NCBI RefSeq assembly: GCF_013415885.1
Contig: NZ_CP058910.1
Coordinates: 2,294,001 to 2,358,000, forward strand
DNA length: 64,000 nt
Direction: 5' to 3'
Source of the DNA: Halosimplex rubrum
GTDB lineage: Archaea > Halobacteriota > Halobacteria > Halobacteriales > Haloarculaceae
The notes below the pieces were generated by a model. That model was given only the letters and a program-made list of their open reading frames with translations. It was not told where the DNA came from and made no database searches. Shown here in pieces: positions 53,832 to 62,868 of this stretch (positions are counted from its first letter, which is position 1; every line of letters begins with the position of its first letter). The position numbers and the translations under genes were made by a program.

Positions 53832-53878
53832 GGTGTCCCGAGCACGACCGACCAGCGAGGTGTCCCGAGCACGACCGG
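53831..53878. repeat. Direct repeat in a convergent intergenic region
   Basis: A 20-bp unit AGGTGTCCCGAGCACGACCG occurs at 53831 and again at 53858, period 27, filling the space between the convergent propeller and cyclo-ligase genes. Confidence 0.7.
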
Positions 53879-54589
53879 CTAACCGGGTCGGAACCGTTCC
53901 AGCACCGGAATCTCGTTGACCCGGTCGTCGTCGAGCGCCGTCCAGTCGATGCCGTCCGGCCGCTCGAACGGCGAATCGGTCCGGATCGTCCGCTCGGGGG
54001 TGACGACGACGTCGACGGGCACGTCGTGGGCGTCGGGGTCGATCCCCTCGCGGACCTGCGACTCGTGGACGGTCGTGACGACGGTGGTCTCGGCGTCGAC
54101 GAGGCCCAGTTCGGAGAGGACGGCGAACTCGAGGTCGCTGTAGCCCTCCCCCTTGCCGACGCGGGCGCCCGACGGCGAGACGGCGACGCTCCCGACGAGG
54201 ACGAGGTCGATCCGTCCGACTGCGTCGGGCCCGACCTGCTGGGCGTGGTCGGCGACGCCGGAGACGGTGGCGGCGGCGTCCGGCTCGGCGAGTTCGGCGG
54301 GGTCGAGGCGATAGAAACAGCGTTCGTCGCGCAGGCGCGGGACCGCCATGAAGACGGTCTTGCCGGCGGCGAGGGCGGCCCGGCGGGCCGGCAGCTGGGG
54401 AGCGTCGGGGTTGGCCTTGAGCCGCGCGGCCTCGGTCCACTCGGGCAGGCCGGCCAGTCGTTCGGCGGCCCGGTCGGCGCCGGCGAAGTTGGGGATGCGG
54501 CCGTGGGGCGGGAAGGGGAAGCGGGCTTCGCCGCTGTCTTCGAGGTGGTCCCAGACGGTCCGGCGGAGCGACTCCTTGTCGGGGCTCAT
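53879..54589 (-). CDS. 5-formyltetrahydrofolate cyclo-ligase
   Basis: A 236-residue folate enzyme that converts 5-formyl-THF to 5,10-methenyl-THF with ATP. The nucleotide-binding signature GARVGKGEGYSDLEFAVL is at about 155-172, and the N-terminal DKESLRRTVWDHLEDSGEARFPFPPHGRIPNF matches the family. Its start is 9 nt after the stop of the cheC gene, so the two share a transcript. Together with folCP it supports a folate C1 pathway in this organism. Confidence 0.9.
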   Translation of the reverse strand: MSPDKESLRRTVWDHLEDSGEARFPFPPHGRIPNFAGADRAAERLAGLPEWTEAARLKANPDAPQLPARRAALAAGKTVFMAVPRLRDERCFYRLDPAELAEPDAAATVSGVADHAQQVGPDAVGRIDLVLVGSVAVSPSGARVGKGEGYSDLEFAVLSELGLVDAETTVVTTVHESQVREGIDPDAHDVPVDVVVTPERTIRTDSPFERPDGIDWTALDDDRVNEIPVLERFRPG

Positions 54590-54598
54590 GCTTCTCGG

Positions 54599-55243
54599 TC
54601 AGAGCACGTCGGACGCGGCGGTGTCGGTGTCGACATCGGTGGACACGTCGATGCGCTGGATCAGCCGGACCAGGTCGGCCAGCTGCGGGAACGTGTAGAC
54701 GGTGACCTCCACGTCGGCGTCGCTGGCGACGATGTGCGAATCGACGACGAAGGCGATCTCCTCGTCGGGCCAGCCGCCCATCTCGTCGACGATGTCGCTG
54801 GCGGGACCGAAGATGAAGGAGGGCGTCGACATGTCGATGGTCGTGTCGAGGACGTTCGCCCAGCCGTCGATGAACCCGCTCGTCATGATGTTGCCGATCT
54901 CCTGCATCGCCGACCGTTCGAGGTCGGTGAACAGGCCGTCGGTGGCCTCGCCGCCGCCCATGTCGCCGACCATCCCCTGGGCGAGGCGCTTGCTTCCCTC
55001 GGGTTCGAGCATGAACAGGATGTAGCCGTAGGGCGCTTCGGTGAGTTCGACGTAGATCCCGACCTGCTCGCGTTCGCCGAGATGAGTGCGCACGTCGGCC
55101 ATGTCGAGGAAGTTGATCTTCGAGACCTCGATCTCGGTGTGGAGGCCCGAAAGCTGGTTGAGGTGCTCGGAGACGGTCGTGGCTCCCTCCTTGGCCATAT
55201 CGTTGAAAAGCTCCAGTTTCCGCACGTCGACCTCGTAATCCAT
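54599..55243 (-). CDS. cheC: Chemotaxis protein CheC
   Basis: A 214-residue CheC-type phosphatase. It shows one clear CheC motif, the E-x2-N catalytic pair in LERSAMQEIGNIMTSGFIDG (about 109-128), and a likely second weaker repeat near the start in ELFNDMAKEGATTVSEHL. CheC dephosphorylates CheY-P and binds CheD in archaeal and bacterial chemotaxis. No other che or archaellum gene is in the window, so it is an orphan copy. It shares a transcript with the downstream cyclo-ligase. Confidence 0.9.
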   Translation of the reverse strand: MDYEVDVRKLELFNDMAKEGATTVSEHLNQLSGLHTEIEVSKINFLDMADVRTHLGEREQVGIYVELTEAPYGYILFMLEPEGSKRLAQGMVGDMGGGEATDGLFTDLERSAMQEIGNIMTSGFIDGWANVLDTTIDMSTPSFIFGPASDIVDEMGGWPDEEIAFVVDSHIVASDADVEVTVYTFPQLADLVRLIQRIDVSTDVDTDTAASDVL

Positions 55244-55528
55244 ACGCCCCGGTTGGACTGGACCACCGTAAACGTGCTGGCGGCCGGACCGCCCGACGAG
55301 CGGCGTTCGGGGGTTTCCGTCGGGATTCGGAGGCTACCGGTGGGGTTCCGGGCGAACCCTGCCGGGGTTGGGACGGGGCAGGTGCTTCGGGGCCCGACGG
55401 ACCGCTTCGGCGGCGGTTTCGATACGGTAGTTCCTCGGTACCGGGAGACGGGGCGCATAAGCGACGTATACTCTTGGGCGTGTCGGCCGCGGTAGCAAAC
55501 GGCGGGTGGGAGGTTCGATCCGCCCCCG

Positions 55529-55930
55529 GTGACCGACCAACCCGTCGCAACTCCACACATGCCGCTCGTCACGACCGATCCGACCGCCATCGACTCGTCG
55601 GCCCTCGACGAGTACCTCGGCACCGTCCCGGGTTCCGTGTCCGACCTGGAACTGCTGCTGTGGGTACTCGTCTGCTGGGCGCTGGTGCTCGATATCGTCC
55701 TCACCGCGTACGGCCTCTCGATCGGTCTCGTCGAGCGCAACCCGCTCATGCGACAGGCGCTCGAGACGTTCGGCCTGGCGGCGCTCGGTTTCGCGAAGGC
55801 CGGCGCCGTCGCCGTCGCGCTCGTCTTCCGCTTTCTCTGGCCCGAATACGCCATCGTCGCGCCGCTGGGCCTCGCCGTTCCCTGGGTGCTCGCCGTGCTC
55901 GCCAACGCCGCGCTCCTGGCGTCGCTGTGA
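55529..55930 (+). CDS. DUF5658-like membrane protein, copy 1
   Basis: A 133-residue protein from GTG 55529, preceded by GGAGG about 16 nt upstream; ATG 55559 would give 123 residues. Three hydrophobic helices carry the pattern DIVLTAYGLSIGLVERNPLMR, in which a polar D-x-x-T and E-x-NP sit at the membrane edge. The pattern is shared with the next gene and is of unknown role. Confidence 0.7.
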   Translation: MTDQPVATPHMPLVTTDPTAIDSSALDEYLGTVPGSVSDLELLLWVLVCWALVLDIVLTAYGLSIGLVERNPLMRQALETFGLAALGFAKAGAVAVALVFRFLWPEYAIVAPLGLAVPWVLAVLANAALLASL

Positions 55931-56095
55931 CGCCGTCACGACCGCGCCGGTGCCGTCACCGCGGCCGCCGGCGCTGTCGCGACCGTCATCGCCGATACGA
56001 GTGTCGTCCGAAACGATCCTTTTTTGACAGCCTGCGACGACGTGGCGAACGCACGATCCACCCCTCTGGGTGGGGGGTGGCGTGCGGTGGGTACG

Positions 56096-56461
56096 ATGCG
56101 CGGCACACCACTGACGAGTGTAGACAGATCGCGGGGGATCGGCGACCGGCTCGGCCTCGCGGCCGACGACCGGGTCGTCGAGGGAGCGCTGTGGGCAGTC
56201 GTCGTCGCGTCGGTGACACTCGACGTGTACACCACGTGGCTTGGGCTGTCGATCGGGCTCTCCGAGGGCAACCCGGTGATGCGCTGGGCCATCGGCGGCC
56301 TGGGGATCGCCGCGCTCGGCGCGGCGAAGCTCCTGGTCGTCTGCGGCGCCGGCGCGCTCCGGACGCTCCGCCCCCGATACGGGACGACCATCGCACTGGG
56401 GCTCGCGCTCCCGTGGACGGTGACCGTCCTCGTCAACGCGGTCGCACTCGCGACCGTCTGA
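56096..56461 (+). CDS. DUF5658-like membrane protein, copy 2
   Basis: A 121-residue paralogue of the previous gene, with the same signature DVYTTWLGLSIGLSEGNPVMR and three helices. ATG 56096 is chosen conservatively; upstream GTG 56042 and TTG 56024 are in frame, and an AT-rich ATCCTTTTTT near 56017 could be a promoter. Tandem duplication of these two genes is clear. Their role is unknown. Confidence 0.68.
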   Translation: MRGTPLTSVDRSRGIGDRLGLAADDRVVEGALWAVVVASVTLDVYTTWLGLSIGLSEGNPVMRWAIGGLGIAALGAAKLLVVCGAGALRTLRPRYGTTIALGLALPWTVTVLVNAVALATV

Positions 56462-56563
56462 CCGCCGGCGAGCGTGTCCGAACGCCCGGGACGGCCGTGG
56501 GATCCGTCCCGGCGGCTCCCCCAACTCTCCACAGAGGGGCACGCTCCTCGTACGGTCGTCGTG

Positions 56564-57025
56564 TCACTCCCCGGGTCGCTTCTCCGCCAGCACCGTCCGG
56601 TCGAACGCACAGACCAGCGTGTCCGCGCCGTCCTCGACGCGGTAGGCCTCGACGTGCATCGTCACGACGCCGCGCTCGCCGTCGCTCGTCTCGCGCTTGT
56701 CGGTCACCGTCGATTCGGCCCGGATCGTGTCCCCGTGGAACACCGGCGCCGGGTGCTCCACGTCGTCGTACGAGAGGTTCGCGACGACGGTCCCGTCGGT
56801 CGTCTCCGGGATCGACAGCCCGACCGCGAGGCTCATCGTGTAGAGGCCGTTGACGACGCGCTCGCCGAACTGCGTGTCCGCGGCGAACGCGGCGTCTAGG
56901 TGCAGCGGCTGCTGGTTCATCGTCAGGTCGCAAAAGCGCTGGTTGTCCGCCTCCGATATCGTGCGGCGCTTGTCGTGGCCGATCGTCTCGCCCACGTCGA
57001 ACGCCTCGTAGTAGCGCCCGGGCAT
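56564..57025 (-). CDS. MaoC family dehydratase
   Basis: A 153-residue hotdog-fold protein beginning MPGRYYEAFDVG. The hydratase motif DLTMNQQPLHLD and the following PVFHGDTIRAES segment match MaoC-type enoyl-CoA hydratases. It is divergent from the citE gene (96-nt gap). In haloarchaea this trio of MaoC, CitE and glutamate dehydrogenase belongs with the methylaspartate cycle. There a MaoC-type enzyme hydrates mesaconyl-CoA, although the usual mesaconyl-CoA hydratase is about 350 residues and doubled. The single-domain form could be a partner. Confidence 0.85.
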   Translation of the reverse strand: MPGRYYEAFDVGETIGHDKRRTISEADNQRFCDLTMNQQPLHLDAAFAADTQFGERVVNGLYTMSLAVGLSIPETTDGTVVANLSYDDVEHPAPVFHGDTIRAESTVTDKRETSDGERGVVTMHVEAYRVEDGADTLVCAFDRTVLAEKRPGE

Positions 57026-57121
57026 GCCTCGACGGTCGGTTCGGCCGCGGTTAACGGTTGGGTGCGCGGCGGCCGCGCCGTCCGGCCGTGGTTTCAAGCG
57101 TCCGCCGCCCGGAGCCGGAGT

Positions 57122-58042
57122 ATGGCACGCCGGAGCGTCCTGTTCGCACCGGGCGACCGCCCCGAGCTGCTACGCAAGGCACCGACGACCGGCGCCGACA
57201 CCGCCGTCTTCGACCTCGAAGACGCGGTCGCGCCGGAACGGAAGACGGAGGCCGGCGCGGCCGTGAGGGAGGCCCTCGCGGACCTCGACGCCGACTGCGA
57301 GGTGTGCGTTCGCGTCCGACCCCCGGGGCGGGGCGCGGCCGCCGACCTCGATGCGGTACTCGACAGCGGGGGACGGAGTCCCCCGAGCAGTGCGGCGAAG
57401 CCGCACGACGGGGACGCGCGGACCGGGCTCGACGGGCTCGTCCTCCCGAAGGCCGAGTCGGCCGACGACGTGACCGATCTGGCCGACCTGGCGGCCGAGC
57501 GCGACGCCGACCTGCCGGTCCTGGCGCTGGTCGAGACGGCCGCCGGAGTCCTGCACGCCGAGGCGATCGCTGCGGCCGAGCCGACGGCCGCGCTGATATT
57601 CGGCGCCGAGGACCTGGCGGCCGACATCGGGGCGACCCGGACCGAGGAGGGGACGGAAGTCCTTCACGCGCGCGAGCACGTCGTCCTCGCGGCGGCCGCC
57701 GCGGGCGTCGACGCCGTCGACACGCTCTACACCGACTTCGAGGACGAGGCCGGCCTGCGCGCGGACACCGAGTTCGCGCTCGAACTCGGCTACGACGGGA
57801 AGCTGGCGATCCACCCCTCGCAGGTCGGGCCGATCAACGAGACGTTCACGCCGGACCCCGACCGGGTCGAGTGGGCCGAGCGGGTACTGGCGGCCCGCGA
57901 CGAGGGCGGCGCGGAGGGGCGGGGCGTGTTCGCCGTCGACGGCGAGATGGTCGACGCGCCGCTGGTCGCGCAGGCCGAACGGGTGATGGAACGGGCGCGA
58001 GCGGCCGGGAGCGCCGAGGACGCGGTCGATCGGGACGGGTGA
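57122..58042 (+). CDS. CoA ester lyase, CitE/beta-methylmalyl-CoA lyase type
   Basis: A 306-residue TIM barrel. Conserved parts are [62 protein letters not shown] and KLAIHPSQV, as in HpcH/HpaI and CitE-type lyases. In haloarchaea the enzyme of this kind splits beta-methylmalyl-CoA to glyoxylate and propionyl-CoA. Residues about 82-100 ([19 protein letters not shown]) look like an in-frame insertion carrying two perfect stem-loops in DNA. The gene precedes gdhA and should work in the same pathway. Confidence 0.88.
   Translation: MARRSVLFAPGDRPELLRKAPTTGADTAVFDLEDAVAPERKTEAGAAVREALADLDADCEVCVRVRPPGRGAAADLDAVLDSGGRSPPSSAAKPHDGDARTGLDGLVLPKAESADDVTDLADLAAERDADLPVLALVETAAGVLHAEAIAAAEPTAALIFGAEDLAADIGATRTEEGTEVLHAREHVVLAAAAAGVDAVDTLYTDFEDEAGLRADTEFALELGYDGKLAIHPSQVGPINETFTPDPDRVEWAERVLAARDEGGAEGRGVFAVDGEMVDAPLVAQAERVMERARAAGSAEDAVDRDG
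57368..57406 (+). repeat. Two perfect stem-loops inserted in citE
   Basis: GGGGGAC/GTCCCCC (57368-57374 and 57378-57384, loop GGA) and GTGCGGC/GCCGCAC (57390-57396 and 57400-57406, loop GAA) lie side by side. The surrounding 57 or so bases encode the low-complexity insertion. Confidence 0.85.
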
Positions 58043-58086
58043 CCGTCGGCCGAATCCTTATCCCCGCGCTGACCTATATCCGACAC

Positions 58087-59340
58087 ATGTCAGAGGATAT
58101 CAATCCCTTCGAGAGCCTTCGGGAGCAGGTCGACGACGCGGCCGCACACCTCGACGTCGACGCCGGCACGCTCGAACGGATCAAGCGCCCCGAGCGGGTC
58201 CTGGAGACGAACCTCGCCGTCGAGCTGGGCGACGGCTCGACCGAGGTGTTCCGCGCCTACCGCTCGCAGTTCAACGGCGCCCGCGGTCCCTACAAGGGCG
58301 GCATCCGCTATCACCCGGAAGTCTCCCGCGCCGAGGTCAAGGCGCTGTCGGGCTGGATGGCCTACAAGTGCGCCGTCGTCGACATCCCCTACGGCGGCGG
58401 CAAGGGCGGGATCGTCGTCGACCCCGACGACTACTCCGAGGCCGAACTCGAACGGCTCACGCGTGCGTTCGCTACCGAACTGCGCCCGATCGTCGGCGAG
58501 GACAGGGACATCCCCGCACCGGACGTGAACACGGGCCAGCGCGAGATGAACTGGATCAAGGACACCTACGAGACCCTGGAGAACACGACCGAGCCGGGCG
58601 TCGTCACCGGCAAGGCTCCCGACAGCGGTGGGTCGGCGGGCCGCGTCGAGGCGACCGGCCGGTCGGTGATGCTCACGGCGCGGGAGGCGTTCGACTACCT
58701 CGACAGAGATGTCGATGGCGCGACCGTCGCCGTCCAGGGCTACGGCAACGCGGGGTCGGTGGCGGCGAAACTGCTGGCTGATCTGGGCGCGAGCGTCGTC
58801 GCCGTCTCGGACTCCTCCGGTGCGGCGTACGACCCCGACGGCCTCGACACGCGGGCGGTCAAAGAGCGCAAGGACGAGACCGGCGACATGGTCGACTACG
58901 ACGCCCCCGAGATCATCACCAACGAGGAGCTGCTGACGCTGGACGTGGACCTGCTCGTGCCGGCGGCCCTGGAGAACGCCGTCGACGGCGACCTGGCCGC
59001 GGACGTGCAGGCCGACGTGATCGTCGAGGCCGCCAACGGGCCGCTGACGCCCGACGCCGACGACGTGCTGACCGAGCGTGACGTACACGTCTTCCCCGAC
59101 ATCCTCGCCAACGCCGGCGGCGTCACGGTCTCGTATTTCGAGTGGGTGCAGAACCGCCAGCGGTTCTACTGGTCGGAACAGCGCGTCAACGACGAACTGG
59201 AGACGGTGATCGTCGACGCCTTCGACCGGCTCGCGTCGACCTACGAGGACCGCGAACTGCCGAACTTCCGCACGGCCGCCTACGTCGTCGCCATCGAGCG
59301 CGTGCTGCGCGCCAGCGAACAGGGCGGTATCTGGCCCTGA
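58087..59340 (+). CDS. gdhA: Glutamate dehydrogenase
   Basis: A 417-residue Glu/Leu/Phe/Val dehydrogenase. The catalytic region [33 protein letters not shown] (substrate Lys) and PAPDVNTG are intact. The NAD(P) motif [10 protein letters not shown] is near 220. It interconverts glutamate and 2-oxoglutarate plus ammonia. Downstream of citE and maoC it can supply the glutamate that enters the methylaspartate cycle, though ordinary ammonium assimilation is equally possible. Confidence 0.93.
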   Translation: MSEDINPFESLREQVDDAAAHLDVDAGTLERIKRPERVLETNLAVELGDGSTEVFRAYRSQFNGARGPYKGGIRYHPEVSRAEVKALSGWMAYKCAVVDIPYGGGKGGIVVDPDDYSEAELERLTRAFATELRPIVGEDRDIPAPDVNTGQREMNWIKDTYETLENTTEPGVVTGKAPDSGGSAGRVEATGRSVMLTAREAFDYLDRDVDGATVAVQGYGNAGSVAAKLLADLGASVVAVSDSSGAAYDPDGLDTRAVKERKDETGDMVDYDAPEIITNEELLTLDVDLLVPAALENAVDGDLAADVQADVIVEAANGPLTPDADDVLTERDVHVFPDILANAGGVTVSYFEWVQNRQRFYWSEQRVNDELETVIVDAFDRLASTYEDRELPNFRTAAYVVAIERVLRASEQGGIWP

Positions 59341-59423
59341 ATCCGCGGTCGGCCCCTCGGTCGCCCGGCGGACCACACTCGTTGGACACGCCGGTTTTAC
59401 GGCCCGAGACCCAACCGGAGTGT

Positions 59424-59948
59424 ATGCCGGTCTACGAGCGCGAAGTCGTCGTCGACGCGCCGTTCGACGAGGTATGGGAGTTTCACTCGGGGGCGTCGGG
59501 ACTCGAAGCGTTGACCCCCGACTGGATGAACCTCCGGATCGAGTCGTCGGTCGGTCCCGACGGCGAGCCCGACCCGGACGTGCTGGAAGCGGGGTCGAGA
59601 GTCGAGTCGACGGTCGCCCCGTTCGGCGTCGCGCCGCGCCAGCGGTGGGTCTCGGCCATCGTCGCCCGCGCGGAGGGCGACGGGGAGGCATTCTTCCGCG
59701 ACGAGATGCGACAGGGACCGTTCCCGGAGTGGGTCCACACCCACTCCTTCGAGGCGGTCGACGGCGGTCCCGAGAGCGAAACGAGCGGGACCTCGTCGGA
59801 GCGGCGCTCCGACGGCGGCACCCGCGTCCACGACCACGTCGAGTACGAACTCCCCGTCGTCCGCGGGCTGTTCGGCCCGCTCGGGTGGGTCGGCTTCGAG
59901 CCGATGTTCCGGTATCGCCACCGGAAGACGAAGGAACTGCTCGAATAG
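59424..59948 (+). CDS. SRPBCC family protein
   Basis: A 174-residue START/Bet v1-like fold. Features are EREVVVDAPFDEVWEFH, LTPDWMNLRI, FRDEMRQGPFPEWVHTHSF and DHVEYELP. The fold binds hydrophobic ligands such as lipids or polyketides and can act as a cyclase. Residues about 121-132 form a Ser/Thr/Gly-rich insertion that coincides with a perfect stem-loop in DNA. No ligand is known. Confidence 0.85.
   Translation: MPVYEREVVVDAPFDEVWEFHSGASGLEALTPDWMNLRIESSVGPDGEPDPDVLEAGSRVESTVAPFGVAPRQRWVSAIVARAEGDGEAFFRDEMRQGPFPEWVHTHSFEAVDGGPESETSGTSSERRSDGGTRVHDHVEYELPVVRGLFGPLGWVGFEPMFRYRHRKTKELLE
59795..59813 (+). repeat. Stem-loop inserted in the SRPBCC gene
   Basis: GTCGGAGC (59795-59802) and GCTCCGAC (59806-59813) form a perfect stem with loop GGC, in a region encoding a low-complexity in-frame insertion. 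The design matches the stem-loops in citE. Confidence 0.8.
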
Positions 59949-60033
59949 CCGCCGGCCTCACCGCGAGCGGGACTCCCGGAAATCGATCCGGGGGAGGCCA
60001 ACGACTTTCACGCTGCCCGTACAGTGTTCACGC

Positions 60034-60591
60034 ATGACAGATGTAGCTGTCGTCGGCGGCGGTCCCGCCGGCCTGAGCGCCGCACTGTTCACCGCGAAGA
60101 ACGGCCTCGACACCGTCGTCTTCGACACGGACAAGACGTGGATGCACAAGGCCCACCTGTTCAACTACCTCGGTATCGAGAGCGAGGACGGGACGGCGTT
60201 CCTCGAAGACGCCCGCGATCAGGTCGATAGCTTCGGCGTCGACCGCCGGCAGGGCGAGGAGGTCGAAACCGTCGAGCAGGACGGCGACGGCTTCCGCGTC
60301 GTCACCGGCGAGGACGACCTGACCGCCGACTACCTCGTCCTCGCCACGGGCGCGAACCGCGGCCTGGCCGAGGGTCTGGGCTGCGAGTTCACCGACGAGG
60401 ACGTCGTCGACGTGGGCGTCGCGATGGAGACGTCGATCGAGGACGCCTACGCTACCGGCGCGATGGTCCGCGCCGAGGAGTGGCAGGCCGTCATCTCGGC
60501 CGGCGACGGCGCCGCCGCAGCGCTGAACATCCTCAGCAAGGAGAAAGGCGAACACTTCCACGACTTCGACGTGCCCGCCGACGCGGAGTAG
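60034..60591 (+). CDS. Short TrxB-like FAD-dependent oxidoreductase
   Basis: A 185-residue flavoprotein. It opens with the FAD-binding motif VVGGGPAGLSAALFTAKNG and continues with a second typical stretch (DYLVLATGANRGLAEG and AYATGAMV). It lacks the NADPH-binding domain and the redox CxxC of thioredoxin reductases, which are about 310 residues. It keeps only the FAD fold. It may bind FAD and accept electrons from a partner or serve a different reaction. The C-terminal extension (KEKGEHFHDF) is unusual. Confidence 0.8.
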   Translation: MTDVAVVGGGPAGLSAALFTAKNGLDTVVFDTDKTWMHKAHLFNYLGIESEDGTAFLEDARDQVDSFGVDRRQGEEVETVEQDGDGFRVVTGEDDLTADYLVLATGANRGLAEGLGCEFTDEDVVDVGVAMETSIEDAYATGAMVRAEEWQAVISAGDGAAAALNILSKEKGEHFHDFDVPADAE

Positions 60592-60630
60592 TTCCGCTGT
60601 CGAGGCAGCCCGCGGCGACGGTGCCGTCGG

Positions 60631-60855
60631 TCAGTGAGACGGTTCGGTCGTCGGTCGGCCGAGCCGAGCCCTGAGCGCGACCGCGACGGACAGGAGCGTG
60701 ACCGCGACCGTGGTGAGCGCGAGCACCGGCGCTACGGTGGGATCCGGGCTGGGAGTGACGTGAGACAGCGCCCAGAGAGTGAGCGCTCCCGCCGCCGCGC
60801 CGACCAGCAGACACCAGTACATCGCGAACTCCGCGATCGATCGCCGCGTGCCCAT
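60631..60855 (-). CDS. Small two-helix membrane protein
   Basis: A 74-residue protein with two hydrophobic segments: MYWCLLVGAAAGALTLWAL (about 12-30) and VAPVLALTTVAVTLLSVAVAL (about 41-61). Its ends are charged. No family is recognised. It converges with the flavoprotein gene and is supported mainly by its hydrophobic layout and codon use. Confidence 0.55.
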   Translation of the reverse strand: MGTRRSIAEFAMYWCLLVGAAAGALTLWALSHVTPSPDPTVAPVLALTTVAVTLLSVAVALRARLGRPTTEPSH

Positions 60856-60978
60856 ATCGTCGGCGAGTGCGCACTGCCACGAGTGTCTTTTCGGTGACTT
60901 CTATCGCAGTCGGTGGCGAAGTCGCGGCGGCGCATGGTCACCGCAACAGGAAAGGGGTCGCTGCCGAAAGAGTCGCCA

Positions 60979-61887
60979 ATGGCCGGCGAGACGCTGTCGC
61001 GGCGGCTCGAAGCGCGCGTCCCGCCGGCGGCGGCGCTGGCCGTCGCCATCCTCGCGGTGTCGACCAGCGCCATCCTGATCCGCTGGAGTTCGGCGCCGTC
61101 GACGGTGGCCGCGTTCTACCGGGTGCTCTTTACCGCCGGGTTGCTGGCGCCGCTGGCCGCCTCCCGCCACGGCGAGACCCTGCGGTCGCTGGGGCGAGGG
61201 GACGCGCTGGCGGCGGGGGCGACGGGCGTCGCGCTGGCGGTCCACTTCGCGGCGTGGTTCCAGTCGGTCGAGTGGACCAGCGTCGCCGCGTCGGTGACGC
61301 TCGTGCAGGCCCAGCCGCTGTTCGTCGCCGTCGGCGCCGCCCTCCTGCTCGACGAGCGGCTGACGCTCCCGAAGGTCGCGGGGATGGCGGTCGCGGTCGC
61401 CGGCGCGGCGGTCATGTCGGTCGGGGAGTTCCTCGCGGGGACCGCGGTCGGCCCGCACCCGCTGGCGGGCAACGCGCTGGCCCTCGTCGGCGCGGTGATG
61501 ATGGCCGTCTACGTCCTCGCGGGCCGGTCGTTGCGCGCGCGGGTCGCACTCGTCCCGTACGTCACCGTCGTCTACGCCGTCTGCGCGGCTGTCCTCGGCG
61601 CCATCGTCGTCGCGCAGGGCGACCCGCTGGCGGGCTACGCCGCGGAGGAGTGGCTGCTGTTCCTCGCGATGGCCGTCGGGCCCGGTATCTTCGGCCACAC
61701 GGTGATCAACTGGGCGCTCGAACACGTCGAGTCGTCGGTGGTGAGCGTCTCGCTGCTGGGCGAGCCGGTCGGGAGCACCGTGCTCGCGATGCTCCTGTTG
61801 ACCGAGATCCCCGGGTCGTGGACGGTCGCCGGCGGCCTGGTGGTGCTCGCCGGCATCTCCGTGACGGCGCGAGCACGGGAGGAGTGA
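60979..61887 (+). CDS. EamA family transporter (DMT superfamily)
   Basis: A 302-residue membrane protein with ten hydrophobic helices in two five-helix halves, each half showing the EamA pattern (for example AAFYRVLFTAGLLAPLAA and GHTVINWALEHVESSVVSVSLLGEPVGS). DMT transporters export small metabolites or amino acids. ATG 60979 is used; an in-frame ATG 60934 would give a longer basic N-terminus. The substrate is unknown. A second EamA gene starts at 63334. Confidence 0.88.
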   Translation: MAGETLSRRLEARVPPAAALAVAILAVSTSAILIRWSSAPSTVAAFYRVLFTAGLLAPLAASRHGETLRSLGRGDALAAGATGVALAVHFAAWFQSVEWTSVAASVTLVQAQPLFVAVGAALLLDERLTLPKVAGMAVAVAGAAVMSVGEFLAGTAVGPHPLAGNALALVGAVMMAVYVLAGRSLRARVALVPYVTVVYAVCAAVLGAIVVAQGDPLAGYAAEEWLLFLAMAVGPGIFGHTVINWALEHVESSVVSVSLLGEPVGSTVLAMLLLTEIPGSWTVAGGLVVLAGISVTARAREE

Positions 61888-61891
61888 GCGC

Positions 61892-62689
61892 TCACGCGGC
61901 GTGTTTCTCGATCTCGCCTTTGACGGCGGCCCCGTCGAAGTCGTGCTCGGGGCGGATGTTGACGAAGTCGAGGAACTCGCGGGCGGCCATCAGTTCGCCC
62001 GGGTCGTGGACCTCCAGCGCGGCGGCGACGGCGTCGCGGCCGCCGATCAGCGGTTCGAGCGCGCCGAGCGCGCAGGCGGTGTCGTAGGCGCGGGCGTCCT
62101 CGATGGCCTCTTCGTCGACCTTCGTCGCGTCGATGAAGTACAGCTCGCCGCCGGAGACGAGGACGTTCTCCCGCTGGAGGTCGCCGTGGGCGAGGTTGTT
62201 GTCGTGCATCCGCTCTAGGTTCCTGAACAGGTCGACGGCGTGGCTCCGCACCTCTTCGGGCGGCAACTCGTCGAGCGCCCGGAAGTCGGGAAGGTATTCG
62301 AGGACCATCACCGCCACGTCGTCGTACTCGAAGGCCTCCTTGGGTTCGGGCGCGTTGACCCCGATCTCGCGCATCCGCTCGTTGGCCTCCAGTTCGTGCT
62401 CGGCCATCTCGATGGGCGCGTCGAAGCGCTCGAAAAAGCCCTCCGTCCCCGACGAGAAGGCGCCGAGGTTGCGCCCCGCCGTCAGCAGCGCGTGGACCAG
62501 CGAGTTCTGCTCGGTGACGACCTTGACGAACAGCTCGTCGTTGACGACGCAGGGCGTCGACAGCCAGTTGTCCGCGTCGAGGAAGACGACTCTGGCCGTC
62601 TCCAGGTCGTAGCGGTCCATCACCTCCCGGACCGCTCCTTCGAGCGTCGGCCAGGGGACCGTCCCCCTGAGAAATCGCCGGAACGCCAT
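61892..62689 (-). CDS. RIO-type serine/threonine kinase
   Basis: A 265-residue atypical kinase. Key residues are Lys in NDELFVKVVTEQN, the catalytic loop HGDLQRENVL with its Asp, and the metal-binding FIDATKVDE. An N-terminal region RRFLRGTVPWPTLEGAVREV precedes the lobe. It most resembles the RIO1/Bud32 group and lacks a large domain. Archaeal RIO-like kinases help ribosome maturation or modify tRNA-related proteins. The substrate here is unknown. Confidence 0.85.
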   Translation of the reverse strand: MAFRRFLRGTVPWPTLEGAVREVMDRYDLETARVVFLDADNWLSTPCVVNDELFVKVVTEQNSLVHALLTAGRNLGAFSSGTEGFFERFDAPIEMAEHELEANERMREIGVNAPEPKEAFEYDDVAVMVLEYLPDFRALDELPPEEVRSHAVDLFRNLERMHDNNLAHGDLQRENVLVSGGELYFIDATKVDEEAIEDARAYDTACALGALEPLIGGRDAVAAALEVHDPGELMAAREFLDFVNIRPEHDFDGAAVKGEIEKHAA

Positions 62690-62868
62690 CTGTTCGCCGA
62701 GTCGCGTCCCACGGGTTTATTGGTTCGGTCCCGTTCCCGAACCGCGGTCGGTCGATGTGGAATCGAGGGCCCGCGCGATTCCGTCGCGCCGCCGCAACCG
62801 CCCGCCGACCCCCGCGCCCGTTCCTCTCGACGCCCACCTTTTTCAGCGAGCGGATCGTGACCTCGCGT

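Noticed and set aside
55500-55530. GGTTCGATC resembling a tRNA T-arm
   Set aside because: The stem does not pair properly and no other arm is recognisable upstream.
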